The position numbers and the translations under genes are program-made. Positions 57,870 through 64,000 of a stretch of 64,000 bases of DNA are shown here, piece by piece. Positions within the stretch are counted from its first letter, which is position 1. Every line of letters begins with the position of its first letter. Source of the stretch: Cristatella mucedo. Taxonomy: Eukaryota; Bryozoa; Phylactolaemata; Cristatellidae. The notes beneath the pieces are model-generated. The model did no database searches. It saw only the letters and a list, made by a program, of their open reading frames with translations, and was not told the DNA's origin. The stretch lies in NCBI GenBank assembly GCA_009760855.2, contig WPIO01000006.1, positions 5,016,501-5,080,500 on the forward strand. Direction: 5' to 3'.

Positions 57870-58800
57870 CCTTAGCAATCAAGTGCCTTCGAATTGGCGA
57901 GGGCTACCAGAGTCCGCACATCGAAAATAGTCACATCGTGAGGCTAAGATTGAACTTGCTTCGGTATTAGTGCGAAGCTCATATTTACTATCGCAACCGA
58001 ATCTCTAATCGTGCTGCCGTACAGTTTGACAAAATAAACGAGTTTAAATATTACAACAATGCTCCCCCGCCGAATTGAGCAAATTGATCGTGCTTGATCC
58101 CTACCAACATCTTCGTCTGCTTTCGCATCTTAATCCTCTGCAAGTCGAAGATATTGTGCTTTCGAGACCAACGGCTTATGCAGCCACCAGGCAGCTGTGT
58201 GAAAGGCTGCACAATGCTACACTCACTACGTGATCCCATGCCACGATAAATCAAAAGGCTTATACAACCGCGCCAAAGTAAACCCAAAATTATCTGGTTA
58301 GTCAGACAATAACCAACCATTTCCTGTCAGCAAAATAACTGACCTGAGAATACTGGAGCTAGTGGCAATGGTCTTTTGCCAAACGGTCCAGGTCTGGCGT
58401 ACGTTCTGTAACTCCTATGGATAGTCTCGGTTTCCATGACTACTAGACAACAGCGAACTTTGTATAATGAACCCGTGTTTGCAAGATCAGTCCTGCTATA
58501 GTCTAGCTTCAGCCTTTGAAATCTAGCTCATCAACACTTGGGGCAGTCCAAGACTGTTCCAAACATTCAGAAGCTGAGCACTGTTCGGCTTCTTCTGTAA
58601 GACTGGGGCAGGACTGAACGAATGACCAATCACAGGCATTGTAAAGGGCACGCCTTCTTCATTTTGCTTCACCGTGGCAGCCGGCTCGATTGACGACATC
58701 GTAGGAGCGTTCCACGAGAATGCCTGCTTATGGGACACTACGAGCTCTTCTCATAGAAATCAGATCATGAAGCAGCGAGTGATAAAATTAGTCGTCGAGG
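57870..58800. repeat. R1 dispersed repeat, copy 2
   Basis: Diverged match to 17636-18935 (see that entry), lacking about 330 bases of copy 1. Joined on the right to an A-LINE fragment at the same junction as in copy 1. Confidence 0.75.
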
Positions 58801-59192
58801 GACCGACCATATATGCTCCACTGTTAAGTCTTCCTACTTTGGACCGCAAGGCAAAGCAAAATTTAGGGTCTGCTTAGGCGTGGATAATAAATTAAAGTTA
58901 GTCCATGCAGTTGTGACGCCCCGTCTTGAATTCCTAACTTACTGCTTGTCATTCTACCGGCCTAGGCTAACAGGTGCTTACAGTTGCTTTTACACTCTGC
59001 TGCTAGGCCTGTCTGTCGCAAGCGTTTCAGATGACCTACTATATTAACTTCTTGTGGAAGTAAGCTGGTTCCCAGTAAAGCAGCTTGTCGACTTAAAGTT
59101 TGTGACACTCACATTGAGGCCTCTTTATTCTCTATGTAAAGCGCCGAGAAAGCGATTGAGTTCTCTGATAGCACTTTATTAATCTATTATGA
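58801..59192 (+). mobile_element. A-LINE fragment and tail
   Basis: TGCTCCACTGTTAAGTC onward follows ORF2 C-terminal text (GTTAGTCCATGCAGTTGTGACGCCCCGTCTTGA...), then jumps to TGTAAAGCGCCGAGAAAGCGATTGAGTTCTCTGATAGCACTTTATTAA, the hairpin tail. The 3' UTR in between is missing. Confidence 0.8.
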
Positions 59193-59269
59193 TTACTTAT
59201 CAGAACCACTCCACGGATGACGGAGACATCGTGCCACCACTTGCTCAATTTAGATGTAGCTGACACCAG

Positions 59270-60005
59270 GCGTTTACCGAGAGAATTAATTTCTTCACCT
59301 TCAAGTTCAAAACGTACTGGCGAAATTCGTTTTCGTGTGACCTGGAATGGCATGTGTATTTGTATCGTGTGATGCGAGATGCTTGCTCTTCTTCCTATCA
59401 GGTTACAAATTTAACACGGTACATCAGCCTGTTTATGACTGAGCCAAAAATATTAGTACTCCACGAGTTACAATCATTAGTGACCGAGTTCGTAGTATTC
59501 AACGGTTGAACCTCTTGCAAGGCGATTGATGGTCGGTCAGTTGTACTTTAGCGGTTGTTATGTGCATAAGCAGACTCTCTTTGGTTGTGCAATGCAATAG
59601 TCTACGAAAACGACGCGACTGGATATATCTATGCTTAAGTGCTCACTCACGGTTGCTGCTTTTCTGTGCAATCTTCTGCTTAATTGCATGCATTCTTTGC
59701 GGTCCCTACGACTCCTTAACTGAGCTTCTAGGCATCAACCTACAATATTACTTGTAAGCGTTTGCATGGACTAGCACATTTAACGAAGCTCTTCTTTTTC
59801 GAAAGGACTGCAGTCCAGATGCAGCTGAGCTCGTGGGCCTAACGACGTAGAGCATAAGCTTTCACTTTTCGTACGCGCTTGGAAACTTGGATGTGGTTTC
59901 TTGCTGTAAAAAATGTTTGGTGAAATCGCTTGATGTGTTTCGAGACATATTGAATTTAACAGTTCAAGAAAACAAGTGCTCAAACGTCCTAGACCAAAAC
60001 GATGT
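59270..60005. repeat. Direct repeat D, copy 2
   Basis: See 56945-57850. The two copies flank R1 and the A-LINE fragment. I saw no TG...CA ends or primer-binding site that would make them LTRs. Confidence 0.8.
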
Positions 60006-60249
60006 AATTATTCAATATCAGCATTAGCAAGCCCCATTGTTCATTTCAGCTGCACCGTTGTGCATGCCTGTCAAATACTCCGAGTTGATTTGGGCCCACA
60101 TTAGCGTCCTTGCCTCTAATGGGTAGCAAAAAAAGCGGGCAGAGCTGCCATTGAAATGAAGCCACAGCAATTCCCATGGACGATCGCTTTCGTTTACGTA
60201 TCATTGACGGGTCTTCTTCACGAGAACGGCAATGACATTTCCTGCTCTG

Positions 60250-61434
60250 ACATAGCCTCGTTCGCTTAGGCAGTTGCGGCCAGCAACAGTTACAACAACC
60301 TCAATGACGAAGCTCAAGCAGCAGTGTTTCTGCTGCCGAGAGTCTTTTCGGCTCGCAGTGCGATGGCTGCGTCGCAGCGGCTCGCTCCGGCCAACGGCTC
60401 TCCAGCCTCCGACAGTTGCCGAAGCCGACGGGTCTTCGGTCGGACTTGCTTTGCAATTGGTGCTACCGCCACACGGCCATTGACCCTGCCCACGCTTTCA
60501 CCGTTCGCGAGTGAGCCAATATCGGTTAAGTTAGCGGCCGTCAGCCTAGCCGCTGTAGCTGCGACTGCTGCGATCGAGCGGGGTCGTGCAGCCGCCGGTT
60601 TGGTCCTCCGGCGACACTGGGCCCTCACCGTAATCGACTGGCTCCGCCTGGCTGTGACCGGCCGAAGCGTCGTAGTTGCCCCGAGATAGCGGGCGCAACT
60701 CGCGGCCGCTGCACACCTGCAACCAAACAGGGCGCGTCGGAGCGGGTTCCTCCTAGCCATGTAATGCACCGACGCGTTCCGCCGGCGAGTCGCCGACTAG
60801 CACTCCATTCGCCAGCTTCACTTTACTAGCGGCAGCTTCGTTGCCTCTGGTATCAGTACCTGCTCGGGTGCTGCCGCCACTGCTGCCTCTGTCATTTCGA
60901 GGGCTGAAACTCGTTCTGCCACTGCAGTAGCTCTCGGCGCGATCAGCCTGATGAAGGCCTTCGCTTGCCGCTGCCGCCTTTCCAATGCCGCTCACCGGCT
61001 ACCGTGTCGTCGACCCTCGATCGTGACGGAGACCCGCGTCCGCTGCTTATCCGAGACCGATCTGGAAGCGTTAGAGCGAGTTCCTAATCGGCATCAAAAA
61101 TAGCTGAATTCCGCGAGCTGACGAGCGCTCGGTTCAGGCGCTTCGCTTTAGTCGCAGAAGCTTTTTTTGCTGCCGGCTATGAGTCCTTGCTCGGGCGCTG
61201 CCTCTGCCATTTCGACTGTTGAAACTCGTTCTGACACGTCGGTGGCGTTCGGCATCGAGCGCTCGGTGGGCGAAGCCTGACGACGGCCTGCGTTCGCCTC
61301 CGCCACCGTTGCTTCCCAATAGGCGGTGGCCTCGGCCACTGCCCTTCTTCTTGGTGACGGTTGCGTTTCCACAATCCGTCCATCCTACAACGATCGAGGC
61401 GTGACTATACGGTCAGCTCGGCTTCGTTGAGCGC
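60250..61434 (-). other. GC-rich block with an internal duplication; possible LINE ORF1 relic
   Basis: CpG-rich with overlapping frames on both strands. On the minus strand two stretches are similar to each other: VSERVSTVEMAEAAPEQGLI (ending near 61170) and VAERVSALEMTEAAVAAAPE (60930-60860), about 320 bases apart. The pattern resembles the coiled-coil parts of LINE ORF1 proteins. Combined with the esterase-like frame next door this suggests ORF1 debris, but several frame breaks are needed. Confidence 0.4.
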
Positions 61435-61683
61435 TTATCTGGCTATCGACCCGGCGTTTCCTGGATCGCGAACTCTCCCTTGCTCCGAGACGTCTGGAAG
61501 TCGCTCATAGAAAGCGCCGCCGACACTCACGTTCTTGGCATCTGCAACGAGTTTTTCGTAATGGTCTGTCAGAGCTTTAACGCCAACTGGCTGAAGTCCT
61601 TTATTGGATGCACAAATATCGCCTGGCATTGTCTCACCTCCATCACTTGAACAGATAATGCCACTACTGTTCGACAAGAGCAA
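61435..61683 (-). pseudogene. SGNH-esterase-like fragment, probable LINE ORF1 relic
   Basis: Minus-strand frame of 82 codons with GDICASNKG (compare the G-ND-ASN block of SGNH hydrolases), ALTDHYEKLVADAKN (helix), VSVGGAFYERLPD (the strand and P-R-L block) and GRVRDPGNAGS (compare ERVD-LNAGL). This order is known from SGNH domains in CR1/L2-type LINE ORF1 proteins. The catalytic Asp of GTND is altered (GDIC), and the first block with the nucleophile Ser is not recognisable upstream, so it is a broken relic. It is GC-rich, unlike the ORF2 debris elsewhere. Confidence 0.55.
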
Positions 61684-62149
61684 AGGCTTCCGGCGCTACG
61701 AGAATCGCCGCCATGGTCGGACTGTTTTACGTTCGGTCGCCTGTGGCGTACCAAGTTATACCTCACCAAGGCTCGGCCAGCCGGCTGCTGCTGCAAGCGC
61801 TTGCCGCACAATCAGCCGTTCCGTCGAAGCCTATCCGTCGCAGCTCATCTCCGAACCACTGCTTCTGGCCGCCGAAGTTCTCTTAGGTTATATTAAATTT
61901 AATAAAGTTATTTATATATTTATTGCTAATGTATCTATACAATATAGCCTTTCCTGTGCAGTCACTTTTTCACGATTTTTTGCTCCTTTCCTTTTCTCTT
62001 TCTCTAAAATTTATCCAAGTCCAAATTAGCTGCTTTAATTGACATAGCGATGGACTTTTCTCTCTACCACTAGCTAATAAGTTCAATGTATATAAAATAA
62101 TTGTCAGAAATTAGCATGTCACCCAAAGAACAAGTTGTGCATGAACATT

Positions 62150-62465
62150 ACAGAGCTAAATGTGTTTCTACGAACTTTACATTAGCTGCAAATGAAGCAT
62201 GTCAGTCGGTAAGTGAGAACGTGCGTTGTGTCGGCACGAATAAGCGGATCAAAGACATTTGGCAAGGCCAGAGCTAAATCTGTCCAGAATTTGACGTTAG
62301 CCTCTTTTAAAGTCGTTAATAAAGGAATATCAGGACGTTTGTGGGAATAATTCTCACGCCCTGGGAGCACACACAAACTGTAGGCACGGTCTACTAAGGA
62401 CATGAGGTTATTTTGAGGTGCAGATAAACGGCTCGAGTTCCGAGACCCGGATGTTGAGATGAAAA
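62150..62465 (-). mobile_element. Old A-LINE C-terminus and 3' UTR
   Basis: On the minus strand AACCTCATGTCCTTAGTAGACCGTGCCTACAGT... matches AACCTCAAATCCTTTGGAGACCGTGCATTTAGT of the A-LINE, and CTTATTCGTGCCGACACAACGCACG matches its 3' UTR. The 73-codon frame here is therefore not a gene. Confidence 0.65.
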
Positions 62466-62699
62466 GCCTGACTGGGAAGAGATATGAAGGTAGGAGATTT
62501 GCTCCTTTAACAGACGCTCAAAAGATGCATAAAGATCCTAGTTGACCATAGCCGGGAGCTAAGATTCAGACTTTACACAGAGCATGTAGGCTTTTTGGAA
62601 CCCCGTCTCAGTCAAGTCCTGACAAACTGTTGTCATTAAGTACCGAGAGCATACCTACCATGGGTTAAAACCAAAACATGCACCGGAAGAAGTTCAATA

Positions 62700-63549
62700 C
62701 AGTTGACCCTCGTTTATTATGGTTAATCCGTTCCAGACTCTATCTCGATAGGTCATTTTCCGTGAAATAAGATTCTGAATTTATAAATCGAATATTTTCG
62801 TAGTTTGAGCATTGAAAACCTGATTACGACCTCAATACGTTTTTCAACATTATTAGAGCCTCTAGATGTGAAGTAGCACCTTTTAGTCACCAAATAGACT
62901 CGTATCACCCAATACATAATATTAGAGAAAATAAGACATTTTAGACACTACAAATATCATATTTTATACGTTTAATTACACACACACACACACAGTTGTT
63001 ACACACGATCACTAACCTATGAAAACAGTTTAACTTGTTTGATGATGAAGCGATGAAGATGAATAGATGTACTGCACAGCAAAGAAGAGCAAGGCTACTG
63101 CTCCTCTGAAAGTATGACCTCAGTAGGAGAGTCTTCAGGCGGTACAGTATCTTCAGCAGGTTCGTCGTCGTTTTCTAGAGGGCTTAGTAGGACCAGTACG
63201 TTTAGGAGCCATCGTGGGGCTTAGATGAAAGTTCTCAGAAATCGAAAACACAACAACAACAACAGAGCAAAGATGCTTCCGGTGCGTAGCGATGTAGAAG
63301 CTTGTATGACAGAAACCAACTTGCATGAGGCTGAGATAATCAGTGGCCAGGATAGGAAGAGGATAGGATAGCCAATCAGTGAACAGTATGCTCGCTCTGA
63401 TCGGCTTGGTTTTACCACACCAGACAACCGAGCACACGCTATAGTATTTTCACTGCTTCGATCAACTTTTTAATGATATACAGTATTTGAAAAAACCGCG
63501 ATAGAGTGAAGCCGAGAAAGTCGAAGCGCAAAGTGGCGAGGGACGACTG
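62700..63549 (-). mobile_element. pogo/Tigger-like DNA transposon with internal deletion
   Basis: Ends CAGTTGACCCTCG and, on the other strand, CAGTCGTCCCTCGCC, both flanked by TA (62698-62699 and 63550-63551), typical of the pogo group. On the minus strand MAPKRTGPTKPSRKRRR (from about 63210) resembles the start of a Tigger-type transposase. It is followed after a frame break by PEDSPTEVILSEEQ and a stop, like a C-terminal tail. The whole DNA-binding and DDE region is missing, so it is a non-autonomous deletion product of 850 bases. Confidence 0.8.
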
Positions 63550-63559
63550 TAGTTAATAG

Positions 63560-63835
63560 TAATAATAATATAATTATAATGCACTTGATAAAGCACCCTC
63601 AGAGAACTTAATCTCTTTCTAGGCGCTTTACATTTACTGCAAAGTGAAATGCAATTGAATGGTAAGTAAAATCATGCTTGAAAAACAAACAAAATGAATA
63701 ACATGGTTAGGGGTGACATGCACAGGGTCAGCATGCAAATGTGGTTAGTGGCAGCATGCACAGTGTCAGCGCGCATATGTGGACTATAGCAGGACAAGTT
63801 CCAGATAAATGCTGTCAATTAACATTCATTTTCCT
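63560..63835 (-). mobile_element. A-LINE 3' end
   Basis: (AAT)n, CACTTGATAAAGCACCCTCAGAGAACTTAATC...GGCGCTTTACATTTACTGC, then the 3' UTR up to GATAAATGCTGTC, on the minus strand. It adjoins the end of the pogo-like element. Confidence 0.92.
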
Positions 63836-64000
63836 TTTCACAGGCTTCGAAAAGCATTAAGGTAGCCAGTTTGCTTCTGCACACTCAAATATAATCAGAG
63901 CAAACAAGCACCCAATCCTTCAGAACAGTAGCTGTCACTGAATTCATCCTGATCTTTTCAGTATCAGCTTCGTCTGTCGAATGTCAGGCTAAGCTCAGGT

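Noticed and set aside
56945-60005. LTR retrotransposon
   Set aside because: The direct repeats are there, but I saw no TG/CA ends, primer-binding site or gag/pol remains, and R1 occurs elsewhere without them.
62182-62403. 73-codon minus-strand frame that looked like a conserved protein
   Set aside because: Nucleotide comparison shows that it is the A-LINE C-terminus and 3' UTR in a shifted frame.

Overview
This is animal nuclear DNA. It has introns with GT/AG borders, a recognisable metazoan ubiquitin-family conjugating enzyme split over short exons, and a dense bed of decayed LINEs, tRNA-derived SINEs, Tc1/mariner/pogo DNA transposons and microsatellites. I cannot name the species; a repeat-rich non-mammalian animal fits. 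Most open frames are repeat fragments or low-complexity sequence.

Repeat families named here: A-LINE is an L2-like LINE whose 3' end is a hairpin (AAAGCGCC...GGCGCTTT) followed by (ATT)n. B-LINE is a second L2-like family that ends in another hairpin and an ATTACAT-type tail. A-SINE is tRNA-derived, and its 3' end closely resembles the A-LINE hairpin and tail. B-SINE is tRNA-derived with a different body and a TTTA-rich tail. R1 is an unclassified repeat of about 1 kb joined to an A-LINE fragment in two places.

Layout: 1-5740 holds LINE debris. 5755-11600 is a GC- and CpG-rich domain split by an A-LINE and bounded by a near-identical inverted A-LINE. 12-27 kb is nested LINE and SINE debris with minisatellites. 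27.9-32.7 kb on the minus strand carries four exons of a NEDD8-conjugating E2 of the UBE2F type, the only confidently identified host gene; its first and last exons were not found. 33-46 kb is again transposons, including a mariner with both ends visible and an A-LINE inside it. 46.9-51.2 kb on the plus strand has four phase-compatible candidate exons of an unrecognised small nuclear-type protein. 53.3-53.66 kb on the minus strand has a candidate exon with a membrane segment. 57-60 kb is an R1 plus A-LINE unit between two diverged direct repeats. 60.2-61.9 kb is GC-rich and includes a relic of an SGNH-esterase-like LINE ORF1. 62.7-63.55 kb is a deleted pogo-like element.

How the parts relate: LINE, SINE and DNA-transposon copies are nested in one another, so relative ages can be read in several places. 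The shared A-SINE and A-LINE 3' ends suggest that the A-LINE reverse transcriptase mobilised the A-SINE.
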